Source of the DNA: Bacteroidia bacterium
GTDB lineage: Bacteria; Bacteroidota; Bacteroidia; Flavobacteriales; Flavobacteriaceae
NCBI GenBank assembly: GCA_030427735.1
Contig: JAUIBP010000011.1
Location: 47,280-111,279 of the forward strand
Direction: 5' to 3'
DNA: 64,000 nt
Below, one piece after another: positions 49,931 to 59,077 of this stretch (its first letter is position 1; each line of letters starts with the position of its first letter). The notes below the pieces were generated by a model that worked only from the letters and a program-made list of their open reading frames with translations, ran no database searches and was not told where the DNA came from. The position numbers and the translations under genes were made by a program.

Positions 49931-51689
49931 AAAAGATACATCGAGTTTTAACGTTAATTTGTTTAAACGCCTTTTAAAGTATATTAAGCCTTATAACCGT
50001 GTGTTTATTGGGGTGTTTCTGTCGGTAATTTTGCTGGCTATTTTTGGTGCGCTTAGGCCAAAATTACTGCAAATGGCCATAGACGATAATATAGCCACTA
50101 AAACCGTTGAGGGCTTTTTGCCTTATGTACTTATTATGGTAGGCCTTTTGGTGTTCGAGGTTGTATTTCAACTTGTATTTATTTTTTATTCAGGATGGTT
50201 AGGGCAAAGTGTTGTGCGCGATATCCGTGTAAAACTCTTTAACCACATGCTTAAATTTAAAATGAAATATTACGATAATTCTTCTGTTGGTTTGCTTATT
50301 ACCAGAGCGGTTACCGACATGGAGCGTATTGCCGATATTTTTGGAGAAGGCCTGTTTATGATTTTTAGAGACGCCTTAACTATGGTAGTTGTAGCAGGTG
50401 TAATGGTGTATATGAATTGGAAACTAAGCATTATCGTATTTCTAATGTTGCCTTTGGTGTTGTATGCAACGCGCGTGTTTCAGAAATATATGAAGAAGGC
50501 TTTCGAGGAAGTGCGAACAGAAGTTTCTAATTTAAATTCGTTTGTACAGGAACGCGTTACCGGGATGAAAATTTTACAACTATTTACACGTGAAGACACC
50601 GAGTACAAGAACTTTAAAATTATAAACGAACGCCATAAAAAAGGCTGGTTAAAAACGGTTTGGTATAACTCAATTTTCTTTCCGATAGCCGAACTATCAT
50701 CATCTATAACCATTGGTTTGGTGGCTTGGTATGGCGGACTCGATGCTGTAATGCGCGACTCTTCGTCTTTAGGCGATTTAACCGCATTTGTAATGATGAT
50801 TCCGATGTTGTTTAGGCCATTACGCCAAATTGCCGATAAGTTTAATACATTCCAAATGGGTATGGTTGCTGCCAATAGAGTGTTTAATATTTTAGATACT
50901 ACATCGCATATAGATGATTATGGAACAGAAGAAGCCACACATTTTAAAGGCGATATTTCGTTTGAAAATGTGCGATTTAGTTATGTGAAAGACGAAGTGG
51001 TTTTAAAAGATATTTCGTTGGATGTAAAAGCGGGGCAAACAGTTGCTATTGTAGGAGCAACAGGTGCCGGAAAATCGACCATTATTAATCTGTTAAGCCG
51101 ATTTTATGAAATTGATAGTGGTGTAATTAAAATTGATGGTAAAGATATCAAAGCATTTTCACTAGCCTCGTTGCGCTCCCAAATAGCTGTGGTTTTACAA
51201 GATGTATTTTTATTTGCCGATACTATTTTTAATAACATCACCTTAAGTCATCCAGATATTACTGAAGAGCAAGTAGTTCAAGCAGCAAAAGATATTGGTG
51301 TTCACGATTTTATTATGAGTTTGCCTAACGGCTATCAGTATAACGTGAAAGAGCGTGGCGTTATGTTATCGTCGGGACAGCGCCAATTAATTTCATTTTT
51401 GCGTGCTTATGTTACCAACCCAAGTATATTGGTTTTGGATGAAGCGACATCGTCTGTCGATTCGCATTCCGAGCAATTAATACAAAATGCTACCGATAAA
51501 ATTACAAAAGGCAGAACTTCTATAGTCATAGCACACCGTTTGGCAACTATTAAAAAAGCCGATCAGATTATAGTTATGGATGCTGGTGAAATTGTAGAGC
51601 AAGGTACCCACGACGAGTTGCTTAAAAAGGAAAATGGCTATTACAGAAATTTATACGAGGTACAGTTTATGAAAGAATTGTCGGCTTAA
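49923..51689 (+). CDS. ABC-type exporter (fused permease and ATPase), MsbA/multidrug-like
   Basis: A 588-residue half-transporter acting as a dimer. Six membrane helices fill residues 20-330. The ATPase domain shows Walker A GATGAGKST, the Q-loop VLQDVFLF, the signature LSSGQRQL, Walker B ILVLDEATSSVD and the switch His in VIAHRLATI. Candidate substrates are lipids or drugs; sequence alone does not decide. It overlaps truA by 8 bases at its start and converges on cdaA, sharing 4 bases at the end. Confidence 0.92.
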   Translation: MNKKDTSSFNVNLFKRLLKYIKPYNRVFIGVFLSVILLAIFGALRPKLLQMAIDDNIATKTVEGFLPYVLIMVGLLVFEVVFQLVFIFYSGWLGQSVVRDIRVKLFNHMLKFKMKYYDNSSVGLLITRAVTDMERIADIFGEGLFMIFRDALTMVVVAGVMVYMNWKLSIIVFLMLPLVLYATRVFQKYMKKAFEEVRTEVSNLNSFVQERVTGMKILQLFTREDTEYKNFKIINERHKKGWLKTVWYNSIFFPIAELSSSITIGLVAWYGGLDAVMRDSSSLGDLTAFVMMIPMLFRPLRQIADKFNTFQMGMVAANRVFNILDTTSHIDDYGTEEATHFKGDISFENVRFSYVKDEVVLKDISLDVKAGQTVAIVGATGAGKSTIINLLSRFYEIDSGVIKIDGKDIKAFSLASLRSQIAVVLQDVFLFADTIFNNITLSHPDITEEQVVQAAKDIGVHDFIMSLPNGYQYNVKERGVMLSSGQRQLISFLRAYVTNPSILVLDEATSSVDSHSEQLIQNATDKITKGRTSIVIAHRLATIKKADQIIVMDAGEIVEQGTHDELLKKENGYYRNLYEVQFMKELSA

Positions 51690-52471
51690 ATTAAGTCCTG
51701 TTTTATATAGGTGCTTAATTCAGCAATGTCTTCGTAGCTTACAAACTCACCGTTTTTAAAATACGATATTTGTCCGGTTTCTTCGCTTACTACAAGTGCT
51801 AGAGCATCGGTTTTTTCGGTAACTCCAACTGCAGCTCTGTGTCTTAATCCAAAGCGTTGCGGTAAATTTTTATCGTTGTTAACAGGTAAAATTACACGTG
51901 TGGCTTTTACAATGTTATTAGCAATTATAATCGCTCCATCGTGTAACGGACTATTTTTAAAAAAAATACTTTCTATTATGGGTTGTGTAACGGTAATATT
52001 CATCTCGTCACCAGTGTGTGCCAGAAAATCGAGGTTGTTGTTACGCTCAAAAACAATTAAAGCTCCCGTGTTGGTGGCCGACATTTTTACGCAGGCAGAT
52101 ACAACAGCATCAATATTGGATTCGTCGCTCGATTCGGTTTTTAAAAATTTCAACTGTTTGAATAAATGTCCACTTTTTCCAAAATTAGTAGAGCCAATCA
52201 TTAGTAAAAATTTTCTGAGTTCTTGTTGAAATACTACAATTAGGGCAAACATTCCAACACTTATAAATCCGCCAAGTATATTACTTAACAATTGCATGTG
52301 TAATGCTTCGGTAACCTTCCAAATAATATAAATAATTACAATACCTATAAAAATGTTTATGGCTACGGTGCCTTTTACCAATTTATATACATAGTAGAGT
52401 AGCAGGGCCACTAAAAACACATCGATTAAATCGATTAAAGTAAATTTTAATAGGTCGCTAAAGATTTCCAA
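51686..52471 (-). CDS. cdaA: Diadenylate cyclase CdaA
   Basis: Makes the second messenger cyclic di-AMP from two ATP. Three N-terminal membrane helices (about 12-32, 36-52 and 65-82) precede the DAC domain. The domain carries Asp178-Gly-Ala (DGAIII) and Arg210-His-Arg (RHRAAVG), the two catalytic motifs. The length of 261 is typical of CdaA. In Firmicutes cdaA sits with cdaR and glmM; here it lies near folP and a lipoprotein gene instead, the usual arrangement in Bacteroidota. A YbbR (CdaR-like) protein is encoded at about 3 kb. Confidence 0.95.
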   Translation of the reverse strand: MEIFSDLLKFTLIDLIDVFLVALLLYYVYKLVKGTVAINIFIGIVIIYIIWKVTEALHMQLLSNILGGFISVGMFALIVVFQQELRKFLLMIGSTNFGKSGHLFKQLKFLKTESSDESNIDAVVSACVKMSATNTGALIVFERNNNLDFLAHTGDEMNITVTQPIIESIFFKNSPLHDGAIIIANNIVKATRVILPVNNDKNLPQRFGLRHRAAVGVTEKTDALALVVSEETGQISYFKNGEFVSYEDIAELSTYIKQDLI

Positions 52472-52508
52472 AGGGCAACAGTTTTTTGTAAAAGTAGCAA
52501 ATTAAGTG

Positions 52509-53150
52509 TTAATATATAAATTCGTTTCTATCTATTAAAACAGCAGTTTTTGTAATTGTTAAAAGCGCATCTTTAAATTGTAAATAGTCTTGAAAGGTAA
52601 TATGTTGGTCGAAATTTAACACGAGCTTCACGCTGTTGTTAGTGGTATTTAAAGCATTTATAAATGTATTTAACTTGTAAACTTGATTTTGGTAACGAAT
52701 GGCTTCAGAAGAAATATCTACTATGGCAGTAGTGTCGTGTAATGTTTTTATGTGTTCTGTTGCTTTTGTATTCAAACGAAATGTAGTTGCGGTAAATTCT
52801 AAAAAACACAAATTTTTAGAGTTCGGATTAAAGGCTGTAAAATAATTCTTTGCGTTTTTATTTTTATGCGATGCATTTTCTTTTTTGTCTTGAAGGGCTT
52901 TAATGGCGGGAATTGCTTGTTTTAAACTTAAGCGTTTGTCTACATTAACCAGCCAATTTGTGGTACTTATTAAATTGCGTTTATTAACTTCTAGACTGTC
53001 TATATTAGCGGTGTTGTAAAAAAGATAGGCGGGCGATACATCTAAAATTTCTGTAATATTAGAATGATGTATTTCGGCTAATTCTAGAGCTTTATCGTTT
53101 GTACAATTGAAACAGAATACAGCGATAATCAAAATATAAAATGATTTCAT
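52509..53150 (-). CDS. Hypothetical lipoprotein between folP and cdaA
   Basis: A 213-residue lipoprotein with the lipobox FCFNC (Cys16). The start at 53150 (MKSFYILI) was preferred over 53186, which adds 12 residues and overlaps folP by 34 bases. The mature part looks like alternating helices and strands with no domain I recognise. Segments such as ISTTNWLVNVDKRLSLKQAIPAIKALQDKK and VYKLNTFINALNTTNNSVKLVLNFDQHITFQDYLQFKDALLTI suggest a ferredoxin-like, ExbD-like periplasmic fold, but this is weak. It lies between two well-known enzymes. Confidence 0.65.
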   Translation of the reverse strand: MKSFYILIIAVFCFNCTNDKALELAEIHHSNITEILDVSPAYLFYNTANIDSLEVNKRNLISTTNWLVNVDKRLSLKQAIPAIKALQDKKENASHKNKNAKNYFTAFNPNSKNLCFLEFTATTFRLNTKATEHIKTLHDTTAIVDISSEAIRYQNQVYKLNTFINALNTTNNSVKLVLNFDQHITFQDYLQFKDALLTITKTAVLIDRNEFIY

Positions 53151-53152
53151 AT

Positions 53153-53983
53153 TTATCCGTTTAAAACCTTTGTTAACGTAATACATTCCATAGCTTCTTT
53201 TACATCGTGAACCCTTAAAATTGAAGCACCTTTTTGTAAACTAATGGTATTGATTACCGATGTGCCGTTTAATGCCTGGTCGGCTGTGGTGTTTAAGGTT
53301 TTGTAAATCATAGATTTTCTAGAAACTCCAACCAATAGCGGTAAGTCTGTAAGATGCAGCAGTTCTAATTTATTTAAAAGTTCGAAATTTTGTGCTGTAG
53401 TTTTAGAAAACCCAAAACCAGGATCTATAATGCAGTCTATAATGCCGTGAGCCCTCGCTTGTTGTATGCGTTCGGAAAAATACAAGAGCATGTCTTTAAG
53501 CAAATCATTATATCGGGTGTGTTGTTGCATGGTTTGTGGGGTGCCGCGCATATGCATCATAATGTACGGAACCTGTAATTTGCCAACAGTTTCTAACATG
53601 TTTCGGTCTAACATTCCAGCAGAAATGTCGTTAATAATGGCGGCTCCGGCTTCTATACAGGTTTTCGCAACTTGGTTTCTAAAGGTATCTATAGATAGCA
53701 AAATATCAGGAAAGCTTTGTGTTAATAATTCAACAACAGGGACTATACGTTTTAATTCTTCGTCTTGGTTTACATGAGCTGCATCTGGTCTGGAACTATA
53801 AGCACCAACATCTATAAAGGTTGCCCCTTGCTTAAGCATGTGCTCTACTTGTTTTAAAATGGCGGTGTTGTTTGTGTAGTTTCCGCCGTCGTAAAAGGAG
53901 TCTGGGGTAAGGTTTAAAATCCCCATAACGTGAGGAGTAGAAAGATCTATAAGTTGGCCTTTACAGTTTATGGTAGTTGTCAA
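53153..53983 (-). CDS. folP: Dihydropteroate synthase
   Basis: Condenses p-aminobenzoate with hydroxymethyl-dihydropterin diphosphate in folate synthesis; the sulfonamide target. The 276 residues include the two DHPS signatures, MGILNLTPDSFYDGG (about 21-35) and GATFIDVGAYSSRPDA (about 54-69), the INDISAG strand, MHMRGTPQTM, DPGFGFSKT and GVSRKSM. The C-terminus has RVHDVKEAM. It is divergent from the DUF1599 gene. Confidence 0.95.
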   Translation of the reverse strand: MTTTINCKGQLIDLSTPHVMGILNLTPDSFYDGGNYTNNTAILKQVEHMLKQGATFIDVGAYSSRPDAAHVNQDEELKRIVPVVELLTQSFPDILLSIDTFRNQVAKTCIEAGAAIINDISAGMLDRNMLETVGKLQVPYIMMHMRGTPQTMQQHTRYNDLLKDMLLYFSERIQQARAHGIIDCIIDPGFGFSKTTAQNFELLNKLELLHLTDLPLLVGVSRKSMIYKTLNTTADQALNGTSVINTISLQKGASILRVHDVKEAMECITLTKVLNG

Positions 53984-54057
53984 AACGTGTTTAGGGTGGG
54001 TTTAAGTTTGTAATTCAATTAAATTATGCGAAATTTACGCAAAATTCAATTCAATTT

Positions 54058-54597
54058 ATGCAAGATACTTCAAAACAATTTGATGCCGTAATTACCGCGT
54101 GTAGGAGTTTGTTTATTAATAAAATGAAAGATTATGGCTGTGCTTGGCGGGTATTACGGTTACCATCGTTAACCGATCAGATTTTTATAAAAGTACAACG
54201 CATACGCGGATTACAGGAAAATGAAGTTCAGAAAATTGATGAAGGCGAAGTAAGCGAATTTATTGGTGTGATTAATTATTGTATTATGGCCTTAATACAG
54301 TTAGAAAAAGGAGTGGCCAATCAGCCCGATTTGTCTACAGTTGAAGCCACCGATTTGTACGATGAAAAAATAGCCCAAACAAAAAGCTTAATGATGGATA
54401 AAAATCATGATTATGGCGAGGCTTGGCGCGATATGCGTGTAACATCGTTAACCGATCTTATTTTTCAGAAAATTCTTCGTGTTAAACAAATTGAAGATAA
54501 TAAAGGCAAAACACTTGTAAGTGAAGGTATAGATGCAAATTACCAAGACATGATTAACTACTCGGTTTTTGCCTTGATTCATTTAGAAAACAAATAG
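54058..54597 (+). CDS. DUF1599 protein with two copies of the domain
   Basis: A 179-residue cytoplasmic protein. The DUF1599 pattern occurs twice: residues about 13-52 (CRSLFINKMKDYGCAWRVLRLPSLTDQIFIKVQRIRGLQ) and 102-143 (TKSLMMDKNHDYGEAWRDMRVTSLTDLIFQKILRVKQIE), with the shared core K-x-DYG-x-AWR-x-(L/M)R-x-x-SLTD. Each is followed by a helix ending in INYxxxALIxLE. The family is linked in databases to nucleotide modification and to NTP-pyrophosphatase-like helical folds; true activity is unproven. It is 36 bases upstream of the DoxX-like gene. Confidence 0.85.
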   Translation: MQDTSKQFDAVITACRSLFINKMKDYGCAWRVLRLPSLTDQIFIKVQRIRGLQENEVQKIDEGEVSEFIGVINYCIMALIQLEKGVANQPDLSTVEATDLYDEKIAQTKSLMMDKNHDYGEAWRDMRVTSLTDLIFQKILRVKQIEDNKGKTLVSEGIDANYQDMINYSVFALIHLENK

Positions 54598-54633
54598 CAC
54601 ATAAAAATATAATTTATAGCATTCCCTTAGTTC

Positions 54634-55740
54634 ATGAAAGCAATAGTAAACGTAAGTAGAATTTTTGTTGGTATATTATTTATCATTTCAGGATTAATTA
54701 AACTTAACGATCCCATCGGATTCTCCTTTAAGCTCGAAGAATATTTTAGCGCAGCCGTTCTTAATTTAACATTTTTAGAGCCTTATGCGTTAATGATTTC
54801 TGTACTTGTGGTAGTGTTCGAGGTGCTTTTAGGTGTGTTTTTATTAATAGGTTACAAACCAAAATTTACGGTGTGGAGCCTATTGCTAATGATTGTGTTT
54901 TTTACCTTTTTAACGTTTTATTCGGCATACTTTAATAAAGTTACCGATTGTGGTTGTTTTGGCGATGCTGTAAAACTAACACCTTGGGAGTCATTTTCTA
55001 AAGATGTGGTATTATTAATTTTAATTGTAATCTTGTTTTTTGGCGTTAAGCACATAAAACCTGTATTTAGTAGGTTTGGTTTAACCTTAGTGTCTTTATT
55101 TAGTTTTATTGGGTGTTTGTGGTTGGCTTATCATGTGTTAATGCACTTACCTGTTAAAGACTTTAGACCTTATAAAATAGGTGATAATTTATGGGAGAAT
55201 ATGATTGTTCCAGAAGATGCACCTAAAGCAGATATCGATTATAAATGGACTTTTAAAGTGAATGGCGAAGAGCAGGTTATTACTACAAAAGGCGCTTATC
55301 CTTCAGTTGCCGGGGAGTTTGTAAGTGTAGATACCGAGGTTATAAAACCTGGTTACGAAGCACCTATTCACGATTTTACTATAGAAAAAGATGGCGAAGA
55401 TTTTACAGAAGCCATTCTACACGATAAACATGTTGTGCTTTTAATAGCTTATAATTTAAACACGTCTGAAAGTCTGGGACTTCAAGCCTTAAAAAATGTA
55501 TCGGATAAGGCTTTGGGAAATGGCTATAAAGTAATCGGGTTAACAGCTTCTGGCGAAGATGTACAAGCACAAGTAAAAGCAATGTATGGTTACGATTTCG
55601 ATTTTTATTTTACAGACGAAACTGCTTTAAAAACTATAGTGCGTGCCAATCCGGGAATTTTAATTTTGAACGAAGGTACCGTCTTGCAAAAAGTACATTG
55701 GAATGATGTAGACGATTTAGATTTACATAAAGTCAATTAG
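54634..55740 (+). CDS. DoxX-like / BT_3928-family membrane protein with thioredoxin-like C-terminus
   Basis: A 368-residue protein. The N-terminal part has four helices of the DoxX/MauE type (about 5-22, 46-72, 78-96 and 123-150) with KLNDPIGFSFKLEEYF near the start. A vicinal Cys pair (DCGCFGD, about 109-115) resembles MauE-like redox proteins. The C-terminal part (about 240-368) looks like a thioredoxin/AhpC fold that has lost the CxxC motif. It may take part in thiol or quinone redox chemistry at the membrane. Confidence 0.82.
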   Translation: MKAIVNVSRIFVGILFIISGLIKLNDPIGFSFKLEEYFSAAVLNLTFLEPYALMISVLVVVFEVLLGVFLLIGYKPKFTVWSLLLMIVFFTFLTFYSAYFNKVTDCGCFGDAVKLTPWESFSKDVVLLILIVILFFGVKHIKPVFSRFGLTLVSLFSFIGCLWLAYHVLMHLPVKDFRPYKIGDNLWENMIVPEDAPKADIDYKWTFKVNGEEQVITTKGAYPSVAGEFVSVDTEVIKPGYEAPIHDFTIEKDGEDFTEAILHDKHVVLLIAYNLNTSESLGLQALKNVSDKALGNGYKVIGLTASGEDVQAQVKAMYGYDFDFYFTDETALKTIVRANPGILILNEGTVLQKVHWNDVDDLDLHKVN

Positions 55741-55747
55741 TGGTTGT

Positions 55748-56821
55748 ATGCAGTATCTTTTAAATAAACTGATATACGCGCTATTTACCTTGTTTGGTGT
55801 AGTTACCGTGATATTCTTTTTATTTAATGTTTTACCAGGCGATCCGGCACAAATGATGTTGGGGCAAAACGAAGATAGCGAACAACTGGCCATCATTAAA
55901 CATAAATATGGTTTCGACAAACCTATTGGTACACAGTATGTTTATTATTTAAACGATTTATCGCCAATATCTTTTCATTCAAATAATAGCAATACTTATA
56001 CTTTTTTAAGTCCAGGTAAGTATAACGCGTTACCACTGTTTAGCGTTTTTAATACACAGGTAGTTTTAAAGCTACCTTACCTGAGGGAATCTTTTACGAA
56101 ACAAGGTAAAAAAGTTAGTCAGGTTTTGGCCGAAACCTTACCTAATACGTTCGTGTTAGCCGTTTCAGCAATAGTAATTGCCATCGTCTTAGGTGTTGTA
56201 TTGGGAATATTTTCTGCATTGTATAAAGATAGTTGGGGAGATAAGTGCATTCAACTGCTCAGTACTTTAGGTATGAGTGTGCCTTCGTTTTTTAGTGCCA
56301 TCTTGTTTGCTTGGTGTTTTGGGTATGTATTGCATAAATATACCCATTTAGATATGACAGGAAGTTTGTACGAGTTAGACGATTTTGGGGAATCGATGAC
56401 AATTCAATGGAAAAATTTAATCCTTCCCGCTATAGTTTTAGGAATACGTCCTTTAGCTGTAGTTATTCAATTAATGCGTAATTCACTTTTAGAAGTGTTT
56501 AATCAAGACTACATCAGGACAGCCCGTGCGAAGGGCTTAACCGAATATCAAATTATAAAAAAACATGCTGTAAAAAATGCGTTAAATCCTGTGGTAACAG
56601 CAATTTCAGGATGGTTTGCGTCTATGTTGGCTGGAGCGGTATTTGTAGAGTACGTTTTTGGCTGGAATGGTTTAGGAAAAGAAATTGTAAATGCACTTAA
56701 CACACTAGATTTACCCGTTATTATGGGTTCTGTACTTATAATTGCGCTTCTTTTCATAATAATCAATATTTTTGTAGATATAATATATGCTTGGTTAGAT
56801 CCAAAAGTAAAACTTCAATAA
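55748..56821 (+). CDS. Lone Dpp/Opp-type ABC transporter permease
   Basis: A 357-residue inner-membrane permease. Six helices are predicted, with the N-terminal LPGDPAQMMLGQ stretch that marks the DppB/OppB group. The EAA loop appears as RTARAKGLTEYQIIKKHAVKNALNPVV (about 258-284). The ATPase, partner permease and binding protein genes are absent, and the flanking genes are unrelated (tpiA 19 bases downstream), so it must work with subunits encoded elsewhere. Substrate is probably peptide or nickel, but not determined. Confidence 0.88.
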   Translation: MQYLLNKLIYALFTLFGVVTVIFFLFNVLPGDPAQMMLGQNEDSEQLAIIKHKYGFDKPIGTQYVYYLNDLSPISFHSNNSNTYTFLSPGKYNALPLFSVFNTQVVLKLPYLRESFTKQGKKVSQVLAETLPNTFVLAVSAIVIAIVLGVVLGIFSALYKDSWGDKCIQLLSTLGMSVPSFFSAILFAWCFGYVLHKYTHLDMTGSLYELDDFGESMTIQWKNLILPAIVLGIRPLAVVIQLMRNSLLEVFNQDYIRTARAKGLTEYQIIKKHAVKNALNPVVTAISGWFASMLAGAVFVEYVFGWNGLGKEIVNALNTLDLPVIMGSVLIIALLFIIINIFVDIIYAWLDPKVKLQ

Positions 56822-56840
56822 ATTAAAAACACACAACATT

Positions 56841-57590
56841 ATGAGAAAGAATATTGTTGCCGGAAACTGGAAAATGAACAACGATTTGGCACAAACAGAA
56901 ACCCTGTTAACGGCTTTAAAGGCACAAAAAATAACGTCTGATGCCGAGGTTATGGTAGCGCCATCGTTTACAAACTTATGGTCGGCTTATAACACACTTA
57001 AAAATACAAACATTGAAGTTGCAGCCCAAAACATGCACTTTGCTGCTAATGGTGCTTATACTGGAGAGGTTAGTGCCAGTATGTTAAAAAGTGTTGGTGT
57101 TAAAACTGTTATTTTAGGACATAGTGAACGTCGTGCCTATTTTAACGAAACCGACGAATTGTTAGCGCAAAAGGTAGATGCAGCCTTAGCCAACGATATG
57201 CGAGTTATTTTTTGTTTTGGTGAAGAATTAAGCGACAGAAAGGCGAATAATCACGAAGCTGTAGTAGGCGATCAAATTAAAAATGCATTATTTCATTTAG
57301 ATGCACCAGCATTTCAAAACATCGTATTGGCATACGAGCCTGTTTGGGCTATCGGTACTGGCGAAACAGCAAGTCCAGAGCAAGCACAAGATATGCATGC
57401 ATTTATCAGACAAACATTAGTAGATAAGTACGGTGCCGATGTGGCTAACAGTGTATCTATTCTTTATGGCGGAAGTGTAAAACCTAATAACGCTCAGGAA
57501 ATTTTCTCGAAACCTGATGTTGATGGCGGATTAATTGGTGGTGCGTCTTTAAATGCAGAAGATTTCTTTGCTATTGTTAATGCCTTTTAG
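56841..57590 (+). CDS. tpiA: Triose-phosphate isomerase
   Basis: Interconverts dihydroxyacetone phosphate and glyceraldehyde-3-phosphate in glycolysis. The 249 residues contain NWKMN (Asn and Lys near the start), the catalytic His in ILGHSERR, the catalytic Glu in LAYEPVWAIGTGETAS, and the phosphate-binding GGSVKPNN. It begins 19 bases after the permease gene and ends 71 bases before prmA. Confidence 0.96.
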   Translation: MRKNIVAGNWKMNNDLAQTETLLTALKAQKITSDAEVMVAPSFTNLWSAYNTLKNTNIEVAAQNMHFAANGAYTGEVSASMLKSVGVKTVILGHSERRAYFNETDELLAQKVDAALANDMRVIFCFGEELSDRKANNHEAVVGDQIKNALFHLDAPAFQNIVLAYEPVWAIGTGETASPEQAQDMHAFIRQTLVDKYGADVANSVSILYGGSVKPNNAQEIFSKPDVDGGLIGGASLNAEDFFAIVNAF

Positions 57591-57661
57591 TAGGTAATAC
57601 GTTAGTAAGAAATTAAGGTTTAAAAATTATACTTAGCTCGTAAACATAAAAATCGCTAACG

Positions 57662-58498
57662 ATGTCGAATATTATTTATTTAGGATATTACTTTAAAGTG
57701 CAACCGCTACAGCCAGGTGTAGAGATTTTAATCGCGGAATTAGGCTATGCTGGCTTTGAGAGTTTCGTAGAAACCGAAGAAGGCGTTACAGCTTATATTC
57801 AAAAGGAAGAATGGCATGATGGTATTTTAGACGATATTCAAATATTACAGTCTAACGAGTTTGAAATTTTATATACTTTTGATGAGATTGAACAAACCAA
57901 TTGGAACGAAGAATGGGAAAAAAACTTCAACCCAATAGTGGTAGACGATCTTTGTGCTGTTCGTGCACCGTTTCATGAACCTTTTCAAACCCAATACGAC
58001 ATTGTTATAGAACCAAAAATGAGTTTTGGTACGGGGCACCACGAAACCACACACATGATGATTCAGCATATCCTAAAAGCAGATGTTGCAGGAAAATCGG
58101 TGTTGGATATGGGCTGTGGTACCGGGGTTTTGGCCATTCTAGCAGAGCAAAAAGGCGCAACAGCTTTAGATGCGATAGATATCGATAATTGGTGTTATTT
58201 AAACAGTTTAGAAAACGTAGAACGTAATAATTGTAGACACATATCGGTATACGAAGGCGATGCGAGTTTGTTGGACGGAAAAGCATACGATATTATTATC
58301 GCAAATATTAACAGAAACATATTATTAAACGATATAAAAACTTATGCTGCCTGTTTAAATAAAAACGGGATGCTGCTGTTAAGTGGCTTTTATAACGATG
58401 ATATTCCAGTAATTGAAGCTGAGTGTCAAAAATATATGTTAAAACTAAGCGAAAAATTAGAGCGCAACAATTGGGTTGCTTTAAAATTTTTAAATTAG
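57662..58498 (+). CDS. prmA: Ribosomal protein L11 methyltransferase
   Basis: Methylates ribosomal protein L11 with SAM. The 278 residues have the N-terminal substrate-binding domain, PKMSFGTGHHETTHMM, the SAM motif VLDMGCGTGVLAILAEQKGA (near 150), and ANINRNILLND, in which the N(I)N motif replaces the usual NPPY. clpS starts 19 bases downstream, so the two probably share a transcript. Confidence 0.94.
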   Translation: MSNIIYLGYYFKVQPLQPGVEILIAELGYAGFESFVETEEGVTAYIQKEEWHDGILDDIQILQSNEFEILYTFDEIEQTNWNEEWEKNFNPIVVDDLCAVRAPFHEPFQTQYDIVIEPKMSFGTGHHETTHMMIQHILKADVAGKSVLDMGCGTGVLAILAEQKGATALDAIDIDNWCYLNSLENVERNNCRHISVYEGDASLLDGKAYDIIIANINRNILLNDIKTYAACLNKNGMLLLSGFYNDDIPVIEAECQKYMLKLSEKLERNNWVALKFLN

Positions 58499-58517
58499 TG
58501 GCGTAAAATGTTTGAAA

Positions 58518-58793
58518 ATGAGCACGAAAGAAGAAGTATTAAAAGAGGTTCTCGTTGAAACGAAAGAGACTAAAGAAAATGAAATTGTATTGTATAACGA
58601 CGAAGTAAATACCTTCGATCATGTTATAGATACTTTAATTTATGCTTGCGACCACACCCCAGAACAAGCAGAACAATGTTCTATAATTGTGCATTATAAA
58701 GGAAAATGTACAGTAAAAACAGGTACTTATTCCGATTTGGAACCCCGTTGTTTTAAACTATTGCAGGCAGGTTTAAGTGCAGAAATTGTATGA
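58518..58793 (+). CDS. clpS: ATP-dependent Clp protease adaptor ClpS
   Basis: Delivers N-degron substrates to ClpAP. The 91-residue protein has the conserved core VLYNDEVNTFDHVIDTLIYAC (about 26-47, with the DEVN hydrogen-bonding residues) and the VHYKGKCTVKTG strand. The start was placed at ATG 58518 (MSTKEEV); a TTG two codons earlier is less likely. It is in the same direction and close behind prmA. Confidence 0.93.
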   Translation: MSTKEEVLKEVLVETKETKENEIVLYNDEVNTFDHVIDTLIYACDHTPEQAEQCSIIVHYKGKCTVKTGTYSDLEPRCFKLLQAGLSAEIV

Positions 58794-58893
58794 TTTTTGT
58801 GATGATTATTAAATAACCTGCTGATAATTAGCAGGCTATTGGGTTTGTGGATTTGCGGTAGAATATTTTTTTAAATATCTGTTTAAAATTATT

Positions 58894-58923
58894 TTGTGTA
58901 ACCAGAATAATCTTCTATATTTG
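58894..58923 (+). promoter_or_regulatory. Promoter of tRNA-Arg
   Basis: TTG at 58894-58896, a 19-base spacer, and TATATTTG at 58916-58923, 13 bases before the tRNA. Confidence 0.65.
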
Positions 58924-58936
58924 CACCCACAAAATC

Positions 58937-59010
58937 GGCCGCGTGGCGCAACTGAATAGCGCACTTGATTACGGCTCAAGAGGTTCCAGGTTTGAATCCT
59001 GGCGCGGTCA
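58937..59010 (+). tRNA. tRNA-Arg (anticodon ACG)
   Basis: A 74-base cloverleaf. The acceptor GGCCGCG pairs with CGCGGTC (one G-T pair), discriminator A. The anticodon stem is CTTGA/TCAAG with loop TTACGGC (anticodon ACG, reads CGT after A34 to inosine). The T arm is CCAGG-TTTGAAT-CCTGG. CCA is not encoded. Confidence 0.96.
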
Positions 59011-59032
59011 CTAGTAGAAATACTAAATTATT

Positions 59033-59077
59033 ATAAATCCTTGCAATCTGTATGATTAGCAAGGATTTATTGTTTTA
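59033..59077 (+). terminator. Terminator of tRNA-Arg
   Basis: ATAAATCCTTGC (59033-59044) pairs perfectly with GCAAGGATTTAT (59059-59070), loop of 14 bases, then a T-rich stretch. Confidence 0.8.

Noticed and set aside
58815..58845. Possible terminator after clpS (CCTGCT...AGCAGG)
   Set aside because: The stem is only six pairs and no T run follows it directly, so it was not called.
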